A stretch of 38,761 bases of DNA from Lentisphaerota bacterium (GTDB lineage: Bacteria > Verrucomicrobiota > Kiritimatiellia > UBA8416 > VGWI01). This document shows, piece after piece, positions 6,472 to 15,570 of the stretch. The notes below the pieces were generated by a model. The model worked only from the letters and a program-made list of their open reading frames with translations. It ran no database searches and was not told the DNA's origin. Every line of letters starts with the position of its first letter. Position 1 is the first letter of the stretch. Where the stretch lies: assembly GCA_016873655.1 (NCBI GenBank), contig VGWI01000016.1, positions 1-38,761 of the forward strand. Reading direction: 5' to 3'. The translations under genes were made by a program, and so were the position numbers.

Positions 6472-7335
6472 ATGAAAAGAAAGACCATCAGCATTGACCA
6501 GGATAAGTGTACCGGCTGCGGCGAATGTGTAACCGGCTGCCCGGAAGGCGCGATCCAGATGATTGACGGCAAGGCGCGCCTGGTGGGCGACCTGCTGTGC
6601 GACGGGCTGGGCGCCTGTATCGGGCATTGCCCGGTGAACGCAATCACCATCGAGGAAAGGGACGCCGAGCCATACAGCGAACGCAAGGTGATGGAGAACA
6701 TCATACAGCAGGGACCCAACGTGCTCCGCGCCCACCTGGCGCATCTGCGCGATCACGGCCAGTCTGAGTACCTCGCCGAAGCGATGGATGTCATGCGCGA
6801 GAAGGGGATCGAGAACCCGATGCATCCTCCGGGCGCGGCCGGCGGGCATGCGCACCATGCGCCGGCAAGCGGTTGCCCCGGCTCGCGTTCGATGAACTTC
6901 GCCCGGCCGGCCGCGGCGGCGCCTCAGGACGAATCCGGCGCGCGCCCGTCGCAACTCACACACTGGCCCGTGCAGCTTCATCTCATGAGCCCGGCCGCGC
7001 CGCAGTATCGCGGGGCGGATGTTCTGTTGTCGGCCGACTGCGTGGCGTTCGCCGCAGGCGATTTTCACCGCGACTTCCTGAAAGGCAGGGCGCTCGCGAT
7101 CGCATGCCCGAAACTGGACGAGGGACAGGACGCCTACGTGGAGAAGCTCCGGGCGCTGATTGACGAGGCCAACATAAACACCCTGACGGTGGCCATAATG
7201 CAGGTGCCCTGCTGCTCCGGCCTGCTTCGCATTGCCCAGCAGGCGGCGAAACAGGCTTCGCGCAAGGTGCCGGTGAAGTGCATCGTCGTCGGCCTGCAGG
7301 GCCAGGTCCTCAAGGAGGAATGGGTCACGGCCTGA
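6472..7335 (+). CDS. 4Fe-4S ferredoxin-domain protein (CDGLGAC family)
   Basis: 287 residues. The N-terminus carries a 4Fe-4S motif C13-x2-C16-x2-C19-x3-C23-P, then a variant second site CDGLGACIGHCP (Cys43, Cys49, Cys53) characteristic of a widespread family of ferredoxin-like proteins in anaerobes. The middle (HHAPASGCPGSRS, about residues 125-140) is the family's conserved C-P-G-S-R element, and the C-terminal half (about 165-285) contains QVPCCSGLLRIAQQA and a predicted alpha/beta fold. It probably transfers electrons, perhaps in nitrosative or redox stress, as members are often near hybrid-cluster genes; that link is not visible here. AGGAGG (6456-6461) sets the start, and an FNR-like box lies upstream. 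Confidence 0.88.
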   Translation: MKRKTISIDQDKCTGCGECVTGCPEGAIQMIDGKARLVGDLLCDGLGACIGHCPVNAITIEERDAEPYSERKVMENIIQQGPNVLRAHLAHLRDHGQSEYLAEAMDVMREKGIENPMHPPGAAGGHAHHAPASGCPGSRSMNFARPAAAAPQDESGARPSQLTHWPVQLHLMSPAAPQYRGADVLLSADCVAFAAGDFHRDFLKGRALAIACPKLDEGQDAYVEKLRALIDEANINTLTVAIMQVPCCSGLLRIAQQAAKQASRKVPVKCIVVGLQGQVLKEEWVTA

Positions 7336-7385
7336 CCACAGCGGGCCGCCGCGGTTGCCCGTTGGCCGCGCGGCCTGTATCCTGA

Positions 7386-7413
7386 CTCCCGCGGGCGGCG
7401 TGCGCCGCGGGAG
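7386..7413 (+). terminator. GC-rich hairpin between the Fe-S gene and the first rluA-type gene
   Basis: CTCCCGCGG (7386-7394) pairs perfectly with CCGCGGGAG (7405-7413). There is no T-run, and it sits ten bases before the GTG start of the next gene, so it may end the upstream transcript or affect initiation. Confidence 0.3.
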
Positions 7414-7422
7414 ACACGTTTC

Positions 7423-8373
7423 GTGATCCGTGACACGGAGTTTTCAGTAGGCGAAGACGAGGCCGGGCTTCGCATCGAGCGGCTGCTCGTCCAGCGGTGC
7501 CCCGGCACTACGCGGTCGCTCGTGCTGGATGCCATCGAACGCGGCGGCGTCACGGTCAACGGGCTCCGCGCCGCAAAGGGCATGAAACCAGGCAGCGGCG
7601 CCCGCGTGGCGGTGCGCGGCCTGCTCGACGCGGCCGACCGGCGCGCGGAACCGGACCCGTCTGTCCGCCTGGAGGTCATCTTCGAGGACACGCTGGTGAT
7701 CGTGCTGAACAAGCAGGCGGGCATTCCAGTCCACCCCCTGCGCCCCGGCGAAACCGGCACGCTTGCCGGCGGGCTGGTTGCGCTGTACCCGGACCTTGCG
7801 CGGATAGGCCCGGACCCCATGTTTCCGGCGCTGGCTCACCGTCTCGACGCCGGAACATCCGGCGCAATGATTGCAGCGAAGACATCCGAAGCCTACGAAT
7901 CGCTGCGCGCGCAGTTCGCCGGACGGCTTGTCTCCAAGGAATACGCCGCCATCGTGGCCGGGGAAGTATCCGCGGCGGCCAGGCTGAGCGACCTGCTCGT
8001 GCACGCGCGAAGACCGGCGCACCGGATGCGCGTCGTGAAACCGGACGAGAAGGCGAGGCCGGAAGCCATGCGGGCGGTTACGGAGTACGAACCCGTCGAA
8101 CGGTTCGAAGGACTGACACTTCTGCGCGTGACGATCCACACGGGGGTCACCCACCAGATCAGGTGCCAGCTTGCAAATGCCGGACTCCCCATAGCCGGCG
8201 ACGGCCTCTACGGCGGCCCCGCCGCCGCCAGAATGTTCCTGCACGCCGCCGCGATAAGCTTTCTGCACCCCGCCTCCGGCGACAGGCTGGAGTTCCGCGC
8301 GCCGTTTCCTGCGGACTTCGCCGCGGCGCTTGACGACCTGCGGGAGGGGCGACCTATCGCGAAGCGCGGATGA
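7423..8373 (+). CDS. RluA-family pseudouridine synthase
   Basis: 316 residues starting at GTG. The N-terminus (residues 1-65) is an S4-like RNA-binding region with GLRIERLLVQ and GGVTVNGLRAAKG. The catalytic domain carries ALAHRLDAGTSGAMIAAKT (about 143-161), with the catalytic Asp in HRLD; the residue after it is Ala instead of the usual Arg/Lys. The TGVTHQIRCQLANAGLPIAG segment is the second RluA hallmark. It isomerises uridine to pseudouridine in rRNA or tRNA; the exact site cannot be named because this branch is divergent. There is no clear ribosome-binding site, so the GTG start is provisional. Confidence 0.88.
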   Translation: MIRDTEFSVGEDEAGLRIERLLVQRCPGTTRSLVLDAIERGGVTVNGLRAAKGMKPGSGARVAVRGLLDAADRRAEPDPSVRLEVIFEDTLVIVLNKQAGIPVHPLRPGETGTLAGGLVALYPDLARIGPDPMFPALAHRLDAGTSGAMIAAKTSEAYESLRAQFAGRLVSKEYAAIVAGEVSAAARLSDLLVHARRPAHRMRVVKPDEKARPEAMRAVTEYEPVERFEGLTLLRVTIHTGVTHQIRCQLANAGLPIAGDGLYGGPAAARMFLHAAAISFLHPASGDRLEFRAPFPADFAAALDDLREGRPIAKRG

Positions 8374-8620
8374 TGGTGCGGACGATCTCCTCGGCGCCAG
8401 CGACCTCGGGAAGCACAACGTGGTTTGCGCCGGCCCGCACAGCATCAGGATCATGGTGAAATAGCGGCCCGTCGTGGAAAGTTCGTGCACCTCCTTGAAC
8501 CCGACCGTCGAAACGGTGATGAAGGTCATGTACACGCTTTCCGGCCACGTCCGCCACGTCTTTTCAAGGAGGCGGATTGCCGCCGCAACGGCCCAAAAGC
8601 TTGAATTACGCGCCGCATGC
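8354..8620 (-). pseudogene. Decayed K+ channel (pore plus RCK/TrkA C-terminus)
   Basis: Minus-strand frame one reads LEKTWRTWPESVYMTFITVS followed by TVGFKEVHELSTTGRYFTMI: a two-helix K+ channel pore with selectivity filter TVGF (about 8434-8590). A second frame immediately continues RAGANHVVLPEVAGAEEIVR, then TIIRASR and a stop (8354-8437), which is the C-terminal part of a TrkA-N/RCK domain. The NAD-binding core is missing, so a deletion with frameshift joined the two ends at about 8435. No start codon or first membrane helix survives. The tail overlaps the end of the rluA-type gene. Confidence 0.75.
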
Positions 8621-8699
8621 GGCCACCATACCGCGGCCGGCGGTCAGAAACACGTCCTTGCGCCTGTTGCGGACGGCGCCGGCGGTTACGGGGAGAAAG

Positions 8700-10685
8700 A
8701 TGAAAGAATCCGCCATCACGGTCGCCGGCCCGGACGGGCAGTCGCGCTCAATTCCGCTCTTCTCGGTCCACACACTGGTTCTCGGCAGCGGCGCCGCCGG
8801 GCTGAACGCCGCGGTCCAGCTCCGCGCAAACGGAGTTGAGGACGTGGTCATCGTCACCGAGGGCCTCGACATGGGCACCTCGATCAACACCGGCAGCGAC
8901 AAGCAGACGTACTACAAGCTGTCCATGTGCGGCGCGGAGTCTGACGCCCCGGCGATGATGGCGCAGACCTATTTCGACGGCGGCAGCATGCACGGCGACC
9001 TGTCGCTCGTGGAGGCCAGTCTTTCGGCCCGCGCATTTCTCAACCTGGTCAACCTGGGAGTGCCGTTCCCGCGCGACGAGTTCGGCCAGTTCGTCGGCTA
9101 CAAGACCGACCACGACCCGCGGCAGCGCGCCACCTCGATAGGCCCCTACACCTCGCGCGAGATGTGCAGGACGCTTATCCGGCGCGTGAAGGAGCTGGGC
9201 ATCCCCGTGCGCGAGGGACGCCAGGCGGCGGAACTGCTCATAACCGGCTCGGGTGACGCGCGCCGGGCCGCGGGCATCATGGCCGCCAACACAGGGGGCG
9301 GTTTCGAGGCTTACGTGGCCGAGAACATCGTCTTCGCGGTCGGCGGGCCCGGCGGCATCTACCGGACAAGCGTGTATCCGCACGTCCATACAGGCGCGAT
9401 AGGGCTGGCGCTGAGAGCGGGTGTCATGGCCCAGGGCCTTCCGGAGTCGCAGTACGGGCTTGCCTCAACCGCGTTTCGCTGGAACGTGTCCGGCACCTAC
9501 ATGCAGGTGGTGCCCCGGTTCATGAGCACCGACGCCGACGGAAAGTCGAACGAACGCGAGTTTCTCAACGAGTATTTCGACAGCGCCGGGGCGGCGAACT
9601 CGAACGTGTTTCTCAAGGGCTACCAGTGGCCGTTCGATTCGCGGAAGGCCGTCGGGGGGTCGTCGATAGTGGACATCATCGTCTATGTCGAAACGGTGCT
9701 CCGAGGCCGGCGCGTGTTTCTCGATTTCCGCCGGAACCCGGACGGATTCTCGTTCGACGAGCTCAGCCCCGAGGCGCGTACCTACCTCGAAAAGTCCGGC
9801 GCGCTGCTGCCTGCGCCGATCGAGCGCCTGGCGAAGATGAACCCCGGCGCGGTGCAGCTCTACGCCGACCACGGGATCGACATAACGCGCGAGCCGCTGG
9901 AAGTGGCGGTCTGCGCCCAGCACAACAACGGCGGCCTCGCGGGAAATCACTGGTGGGAATCGGTGAATACTCCGCACCTGTTCCCGATCGGCGAGGTGAA
10001 CGGCTCGCACGGCGTGTACCGGCCCGGCGGGTCGGCGCTGAATTCCGGGCAGGTCGCCGGCTTCCGCGCGGCGGAGTACATCGCGAACCGGTGCATGGAG
10101 AGCACCCTCGACACCGGCGCCGCGGCCAGACTGGCCGCCGAGTCGGCGGCGAGACTGCTCGCGTGGGCGGGGCGGGCGGAAGGCGCGAAGACCGGCTGGA
10201 GGAAAGACCGCGAGGAATTCCAGGCGCGCATGTCCCGCGCCGGCGCGCACATTCGCAAGGGGTCGGAGCTTGAGGCAGGGGTGAAGGCGGCGTGGGAACA
10301 GGTGGAACGCATCGAAAAGGACGGGTCCGGCTACACCGGCCCGAAGGAACTGCTCGAAGCCCTGAAGAACAGGCACCTTGCATTTGCGCACGCGGTCTAC
10401 CTGGAAGCGGTGCTCTTCGCCATCCGGAGCGGGGCAGGCAGCCGCGGTTCAGCCATAGTGATAGATCCCGCCGGCAAGAGGGTGCACCCCAAACTTTCGG
10501 CCGACTGGACGATCGCGCCGGAAGACGAGTCGTTCCGCGAGAAAGTGCAGGAGACCTCCGCGGCCGGACCCGGCAGGGTCGAGAACCGCTGGGTCCCGCG
10601 CAGGCCCCTGCCGAGGCCGGACTCATGGTTCGAGACATCCTGGGCGCGTTTCAACGCGGGCGCCATCTACGGCGCAGAACGCTGA
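8700..10685 (+). CDS. FAD-dependent oxidoreductase, fumarate reductase/succinate dehydrogenase flavoprotein-like
   Basis: 661 residues. The Rossmann dinucleotide motif VLGSGAAGLNAAVQL (GxGxxG at 29-34) begins the FAD domain; later hallmarks are INTGSDKQTYYKLS near 68, ENIVFAVGGPGGIY near 216, and the C-terminal FAD-binding stretch CAQHNNGGLAGNHWWES, then LFPIGEVNGSHGVYRPGGSA and LNSGQVAGFRAAEY. The length and His/Arg pattern fit the succinate dehydrogenase/fumarate reductase flavoprotein superfamily, but no Fe-S or membrane-anchor subunit adjoins it, so it is a stand-alone oxidoreductase with unknown substrate. The start at 8700 follows GGGAGAAAG; an upstream in-frame extension covers the channel relic and is unlikely. 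The next gene is a convergent beta-mannosidase, 37 bases away. Confidence 0.85.
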   Translation: MKESAITVAGPDGQSRSIPLFSVHTLVLGSGAAGLNAAVQLRANGVEDVVIVTEGLDMGTSINTGSDKQTYYKLSMCGAESDAPAMMAQTYFDGGSMHGDLSLVEASLSARAFLNLVNLGVPFPRDEFGQFVGYKTDHDPRQRATSIGPYTSREMCRTLIRRVKELGIPVREGRQAAELLITGSGDARRAAGIMAANTGGGFEAYVAENIVFAVGGPGGIYRTSVYPHVHTGAIGLALRAGVMAQGLPESQYGLASTAFRWNVSGTYMQVVPRFMSTDADGKSNEREFLNEYFDSAGAANSNVFLKGYQWPFDSRKAVGGSSIVDIIVYVETVLRGRRVFLDFRRNPDGFSFDELSPEARTYLEKSGALLPAPIERLAKMNPGAVQLYADHGIDITREPLEVAVCAQHNNGGLAGNHWWESVNTPHLFPIGEVNGSHGVYRPGGSALNSGQVAGFRAAEYIANRCMESTLDTGAAARLAAESAARLLAWAGRAEGAKTGWRKDREEFQARMSRAGAHIRKGSELEAGVKAAWEQVERIEKDGSGYTGPKELLEALKNRHLAFAHAVYLEAVLFAIRSGAGSRGSAIVIDPAGKRVHPKLSADWTIAPEDESFREKVQETSAAGPGRVENRWVPRRPLPRPDSWFETSWARFNAGAIYGAER

Positions 10686-10722
10686 GCAATCGAGCTCCGT
10701 CCGGCTCAACGCCGGCGCACGC

Positions 10723-13200
10723 TCAACTGTAAGTGTCCACGAGACTGCGCACGCGGAGCCTTCCGCGCAGCGCATCGGCGGTCATCGGTCGATCGGTGCA
10801 TATCCCGACCTCGACCGGTTCCCCCGCCTTCACGTGCATGAAGCGGTCGGAGTACTTCGCGGTGACGCCCGCCGCCTCGACCCATGCCCACAGGGCCGGA
10901 ACAGGCGATTTTATCTTTATCGTGAACTCGCATTCGCCGCGCGCCTTCACGCCGACGCTCCAGCGCGGAAGGGGCAGATCCATGCTCTTCGGGCGGGCAA
11001 GCAGCACCAGGTTGTCCGAGATCGTCCTGCCGCGTTCGACGAGGTCGAGCCAGATGAGCAGGTTCTCACGGCCGTGCACGCGCGCCACCTCGGATGCGTC
11101 TATCACCCCCACCTTCGCGGATTTGCGTTCGCCGATCTTCACGGGGAACGCGCCCCGCGCCAGGCGCCTGCCCTCGATATTGGTGAGGGTCCACGCTGCA
11201 TTCCCGCTGAACCCGGCAAGCCTGTCGTTCGTCACGTGTACCTCGACCGTCCCGCGTTCCATGTCCTCCAGCCCCGACACGAGCACCGGAGCGAAAAACC
11301 TGCGCGCCATGTAGTGAAGCGCCTTCCAGTTTCCGTGCGAGTCAATCGAGGCCCAGCTTGCCACCGGCCAGCAGTCGTTTATCTGCCAGTACAGCGTTCC
11401 CATTCCGCGCGGCATGCTGCGCCGCCAGTGTTCCACGGCGTACTTGATGGCCATGCCCTGGAGAATCTGGCTGGTCCACAGCAGGCTGTCAAAGGTCGTC
11501 GGCAGCCTGTACCAGGAGAGCATGTACTGGACGATCGCGTCGTTCCCGATCCCGCTGCGCTGGTGCAGCTCCATGATCGGGGACGTGATGTTGCGGTCTG
11601 ACGCCCTGGTATACCCGTGAACCGTCCGCGGCTCCGGGAAACTCTGGAACCCGAACTCGCTGTTGAAGCGGTGCTCGCAGGTGCGGTACCACTCGAACGG
11701 CTTCCTGCCGTGCCACACGCTCCACAGGTGCGCATCGCCGCAGCTCGCGTTGTTGAAATCCTTCCTGTCTCCGACCGGCGAGTGCGGCGAGCAGGGCCAG
11801 TACGGCCGGTCCGGGTCAAGCCGCTTCACGACGTCCGGCAGAAGAACGTCGAAGAGCTTCTTGTAGTCATCCCAGCTCATGGTCCATTTCGTCCACTCGT
11901 CGCCCACCAGCCCCTGCTCGAGTTCGTTGTTTCCGCACCAGAGCGCCACGCACGCGTGATGCCGTATGCGCCGCACGTTGTCCTCCGCCTCGGCGCGCAC
12001 GTTCGCCATGAACCCGGCGTCGAATGTCGGGTACGTGCCGCACGAGAAGATGAAATCCTGCCAGACGCAGATTCCGAGCTCGTCGCACAGGTCGTAGAAC
12101 ATGTCATGTTCGTAGATGCCGCCGCCCCACGCGCGGAGCATGTTCATGTTCGCGGCAACGGCGTCGGCAAGAAGGCGCGCGTAGTCCGCATGGGTGAGTC
12201 GGGCAAGGATCGCGTCGGCCGGTATCCAGTTCGCCCCCTTGGCGAAGAACGCCTTGCCGTTCACGGCGAACCTGAAGCTCTCGCCCCACTTGTCCTTCTC
12301 CCGCTGCAGTTCCAGCGTCCGCAGGCCGATGCGCCGCGCGCCGGTGTCCAGGAGTTCGCCGTCAGCGCCGACGAGGTCCACCGTCACTTCATACAGCGGC
12401 TGGCCGCCCATGCCGTTCGGCCACCAGAGCTTCGGGTCGCGCACGGTCACGGACACAACAGCGCGCCCGCCCCGGACCACGGCGTCGGCTTCGGTCACAG
12501 TCTTCCCGGCGTGGCTGACGCTGACGACGGCCCGCAGCGACCCGCGCCCCGCGCGCTGGACGGAAGCGGCTATGGAGAGAGTCACCGCGCCGCGCGCATG
12601 GTTCTGCCGTATGTGGATGTCGGTCAGCCGGGCGGTGTCAAACGCCGCTATCCTGATGCCGCGCCAGATTCCGCACGTGACCAGCGCCGGCCCCCAGTCC
12701 CACCCGAAGTTGCAGGGCTGCTTCCGTATCCATCCGCCGCCGTCCAGCCTGAACTGCCCCACCCCCCATGCGGGCAGGAACTCCTTCCTGTTCATCTTGC
12801 GGACGTGCGCCATGGCGGAGGTGAAGGTTATCGAGATCGTGTTCGTGCCGGCGCGGAGACGGGGCTTCACGTCGAATTCCCACGTCCGGAACATGTTGTC
12901 GGTCTTGCCGACCAGGGCGCCGTTGATCTCGATCCGCGCAACCGTGTCGAGGCCGTCGCACTGGAGCAATACCTTCTCCCGCGCGATGATTTCGGCCGAC
13001 ACCGTGAAGTCGCGCGTGTAGACCCAGTCCGTCTCGCCCACCCAGGCCACCTTCTGCTCGTTGTCGCGGTAGAAGGGCTCCGGGATTCGTTTCGCGTTGA
13101 GAAGATCGTTGTGAACGCCGCCGGGAACGGCAGCCTTGATGCTCCATTTGCCGTCCGCCGGCGAAACACTCCATTCGCCGCCAAGATCAAGAATGTCCAT
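10723..13200 (-). CDS. GH2 beta-mannosidase
   Basis: 825 residues in the normal GH2 arrangement: sugar-binding jelly roll (1-190, with DTVARIEINGALVGKTDNMF and GWIRKQPCNFGWDWGPALVT), Ig-like domain (about 190-300), TIM barrel (about 300-650) and C-terminal Ig-like domains. The acid/base lies in WCGNNELEQG (Glu426) and the nucleophile in FNSEFGFQSFP (Glu515); the W-D-W-G and W-C-G-N-N-E signatures are typical of beta-mannosidases rather than galactosidases. No signal peptide is seen, so it probably hydrolyses manno-oligosaccharides in the cytoplasm. The start MDILDLGGEW is where family similarity begins. It is divergent from the URO-D-like gene, with 138 bases between them. Confidence 0.92.
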   Translation of the reverse strand: MDILDLGGEWSVSPADGKWSIKAAVPGGVHNDLLNAKRIPEPFYRDNEQKVAWVGETDWVYTRDFTVSAEIIAREKVLLQCDGLDTVARIEINGALVGKTDNMFRTWEFDVKPRLRAGTNTISITFTSAMAHVRKMNRKEFLPAWGVGQFRLDGGGWIRKQPCNFGWDWGPALVTCGIWRGIRIAAFDTARLTDIHIRQNHARGAVTLSIAASVQRAGRGSLRAVVSVSHAGKTVTEADAVVRGGRAVVSVTVRDPKLWWPNGMGGQPLYEVTVDLVGADGELLDTGARRIGLRTLELQREKDKWGESFRFAVNGKAFFAKGANWIPADAILARLTHADYARLLADAVAANMNMLRAWGGGIYEHDMFYDLCDELGICVWQDFIFSCGTYPTFDAGFMANVRAEAEDNVRRIRHHACVALWCGNNELEQGLVGDEWTKWTMSWDDYKKLFDVLLPDVVKRLDPDRPYWPCSPHSPVGDRKDFNNASCGDAHLWSVWHGRKPFEWYRTCEHRFNSEFGFQSFPEPRTVHGYTRASDRNITSPIMELHQRSGIGNDAIVQYMLSWYRLPTTFDSLLWTSQILQGMAIKYAVEHWRRSMPRGMGTLYWQINDCWPVASWASIDSHGNWKALHYMARRFFAPVLVSGLEDMERGTVEVHVTNDRLAGFSGNAAWTLTNIEGRRLARGAFPVKIGERKSAKVGVIDASEVARVHGRENLLIWLDLVERGRTISDNLVLLARPKSMDLPLPRWSVGVKARGECEFTIKIKSPVPALWAWVEAAGVTAKYSDRFMHVKAGEPVEVGICTDRPMTADALRGRLRVRSLVDTYS

Positions 13201-13338
13201 CCGTCGCCTCCAAACGGCCGTCACCCCCGCCGGCCTTTCCCCTGAACCGCGGGAGCTTATACACGCTGCCACACCGTGTCGAGCGGACGCCGGGAAAAGG
13301 GTTTGTCGCACCGCGCGACGGCCTGTACGATTCCGCGC

Positions 13339-14490
13339 ATGAACAACCGTGACCGCGCGCTGGCCGTCCTGCGATACCAGCCGTACGACCGGCTTCCCCT
13401 CGTGCACTTCGGATTCCTGCACGAGACCCTCGAGCTCTGGCGCCGTCAGGGATACATCACCGCGGAGGAGACGAATGCCTGGGACGAAACTCCGGAAGAG
13501 GACTCTGTCGCGGAGAAGCTGGGGTTCGACTTCGGCTGGCAGACGATGTTTGGGCCGTCCTCCGACATCTTCCCTTTCTTCGAGAGAAAGGTGGAGGCAA
13601 CGTTGCCCGACGGGTCCGAGCACGTCCGGAACGGCCACGGCGTCCTTCACGTGAACAGACCCGGGGCGGGTTCAATCCACGCGGAGATGGACCACCTTCT
13701 GAAGGACAGGCGCTCATGGGAGGAGCACTTCAAGCCGCGCCTGCAGTGGACTCCGGACCGGGTGAACCGCACGACTGTGCGAACCGGCAGCGGCAGGATA
13801 CGGTTTGACGGCGGCGGGCTCGAACTCCTCGCGTCCGGCGAACGGACCCGGCCGCTGGGCCTGTACTGCGGAAGTCTCTACGGCCTGTTCCGCAACTGGG
13901 TTGGGATCGAGGCTACGTGTTACATGCTGGTTGATGACGAGCCGCTGTTCGACGAGATCATCAACACGATCGCGGACCTGTGCTGCCGGAACGTCGAATT
14001 CGCGCTGGCCTCCGGCGCCAAGTTCGACTTTGCCCACTTCTGGGAGGATATCTGCTTCAAGAACGGCCCGCTCGTGAGCCCGTCTGTGTTCGCGCAGAAG
14101 GTCGGCCCGCACTACAAACGCATCACCACGCTCTGCCGCAAACACGGCATTGACGTGATCTCGCTGGACTGCGACGGATGGATAGACGCCCTGCTTCCGG
14201 TGTGGCTCGAGAACGGGGTGAACACGATGTTCCCGATCGAGTGCGGAACATGGAACGCCAGCATCGCTCCATGGCGCGAAAAGTACGGGCGCGGCCTGCT
14301 GGGCGTGGGCGGACTTAACAAGCGCGTGTTCTCGCGGGACAAGGCGGCTGTTGACGCGGAAGTCGAGCGATTGCGCCCGCTCGTGGACCTCGGCGGCTAC
14401 CTGCCGTGCCCGGACCACCGCCTGCCGGAAGACTGCAAGTTCGACCTCGTCCGCCACTACTGCGACCGCATGCGCGGGATCTTCGGCTGA
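13339..14490 (+). CDS. Uroporphyrinogen decarboxylase-fold family protein
   Basis: 383 residues opening MNNRDRALAVLRYQPYDRLP, the standard beginning of the URO-D/corrinoid-methyltransferase-like superfamily. Supporting segments are LVDDEPLFDEIINTIADL, AHFWEDICFKNGPLVSPSVF, IDVISLDCDGWIDALLPVWL and GVNTMFPIECGTW, where acidic and Cys residues surround the barrel mouth. True HemE has a different active-site pattern, and this divergent subfamily is common in sugar-catabolic loci of PVC bacteria and Firmicutes; its chemistry is unknown. The divergent beta-mannosidase neighbour supports a carbohydrate context. No strong ribosome-binding site precedes ATG 13339, but the family N-terminus fits it. 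Confidence 0.85.
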   Translation: MNNRDRALAVLRYQPYDRLPLVHFGFLHETLELWRRQGYITAEETNAWDETPEEDSVAEKLGFDFGWQTMFGPSSDIFPFFERKVEATLPDGSEHVRNGHGVLHVNRPGAGSIHAEMDHLLKDRRSWEEHFKPRLQWTPDRVNRTTVRTGSGRIRFDGGGLELLASGERTRPLGLYCGSLYGLFRNWVGIEATCYMLVDDEPLFDEIINTIADLCCRNVEFALASGAKFDFAHFWEDICFKNGPLVSPSVFAQKVGPHYKRITTLCRKHGIDVISLDCDGWIDALLPVWLENGVNTMFPIECGTWNASIAPWREKYGRGLLGVGGLNKRVFSRDKAAVDAEVERLRPLVDLGGYLPCPDHRLPEDCKFDLVRHYCDRMRGIFG

Positions 14491-14589
14491 CCACCCGCCG
14501 CGCGCGCCATGCCGCCCGGGACCTTGCAGGAATGGAGACGGGGCCGCCTGCTTCCCCGCCGTACGGGTTCGACGCGTGAGGATTGCGCA

Positions 14590-15570
14590 ATGGAACGCGA
14601 ACGCTGCATCAGGTTTCATGTCCACACCGACAATGCGGGCAGGACGCTGCTGGACTTCCTGGTTTGCCGTTTCCCCTGCTTCAGCCGGGATGACTGGGAA
14701 AGACGGATCACAGGCGGCAAGGTGCGGGTAAACGGCGCCTGCGCCGGGCCGGACCACGTGTTCGCTTTCGGCGACTTCATGGAATACCTCGCCTGGGATG
14801 TGCCTGAACCCGATGTCCCGACCCGCGTGGACATCGTGTACCGCGACGGCGATCTTCTTGTCGTGGACAAGCCGGCCGGGCTGCCGTGTCACCCCGGCGG
14901 GCGCTTCTTCAACAACACGCTCTGGTCCGTGTTGAAAAACCGGCACGGCGTGGAAACGCCGGCGCTGGTGAACCGGCTCGACCGCGAAACTTCCGGCCTG
15001 ATGATTGTGGCTGCTTCGCCCCGCGCCGCGGCCCGGTGCCAGCGCCAGTTCGTCGCGAGAATGGTGCGCAAGGAGTATATCGCCGTGGCGGAAGGCGTGT
15101 TCCCGGCAACGCTGGAGGCGCTGGGTCGAATCGAGCGCGATCCCGCCTCGCCGGTCCGCAAGAAGATGCGCTTTGTGCCTGGCGCGGCGGGCGAAGATGA
15201 TCCTTCCCGCGCACACACGCTGTTCAAGTGCCGCGGGACCGCGGGCGGCCTCTCAGTCGTCGCCGCACAGCCCGCGACAGGCCGGACGCACCAGATCAGG
15301 GCGACGCTGGAAGCGCTGGGTTTCCCGCTGGTCGGAGACAAGCTCTATCGCCCCGACCCGGGCTTGTTCCTTCGGTTCTGCGCGGGGACCCTTACCGGGT
15401 CCGACATGCAGGCGCTGAGGATGGAGCGACAGGCCCTGCATTCCGCGACGATCTGTTTCCGCCACCCGGAAAACGGCCGTACGCTCGAATTCGTGTCGGA
15501 AATGCCGGCCGACATGCAGGCCGTCCTGCAACAGGCCGGGATGGCTCCGCCCGGCTCAGGCCTCGGCTGA
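14590..15570 (+). CDS. RluA-family pseudouridine synthase (second)
   Basis: 326 residues with the same architecture as the 7423 gene: an S4-like N-terminus (RTLLDFLVCRFP and GGKVRVNG) and an RluA catalytic domain with VNRLDRETSGLMIVAAS (about 147-163), whose Asp in NRLD is the nucleophile, plus GRTHQIRATLEALGFPLVGD. It keeps the canonical Arg after Asp, unlike the first paralogue. The target uridine is unknown. The start at 14590 is preferred over upstream in-frame codons because homology begins there. Its 3' end overlaps the end of the convergent EIIA gene by 15 bases, leaving no room for separate terminators. Confidence 0.9.
   Translation: MERERCIRFHVHTDNAGRTLLDFLVCRFPCFSRDDWERRITGGKVRVNGACAGPDHVFAFGDFMEYLAWDVPEPDVPTRVDIVYRDGDLLVVDKPAGLPCHPGGRFFNNTLWSVLKNRHGVETPALVNRLDRETSGLMIVAASPRAAARCQRQFVARMVRKEYIAVAEGVFPATLEALGRIERDPASPVRKKMRFVPGAAGEDDPSRAHTLFKCRGTAGGLSVVAAQPATGRTHQIRATLEALGFPLVGDKLYRPDPGLFLRFCAGTLTGSDMQALRMERQALHSATICFRHPENGRTLEFVSEMPADMQAVLQQAGMAPPGSGLG

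Noticed and set aside
8577-8699. Earlier start for the flavoprotein
   Set aside because: The extension runs through the channel relic on the opposite strand and is Arg/Pro-rich; ATG 8700 has GGGAGAAAG upstream and precedes the first conserved strand.
11617-13245. 542-codon plus-strand open frame opposite beta-mannosidase
   Set aside because: Antisense shadow of a clear GH2 enzyme.
13201-13650. N-terminal extension of the beta-mannosidase frame to 13650
   Set aside because: The added 150 residues overlap the divergent URO-D-like gene on the other strand and have no family similarity; GH2 homology starts at MDILDLGGEW (13200).
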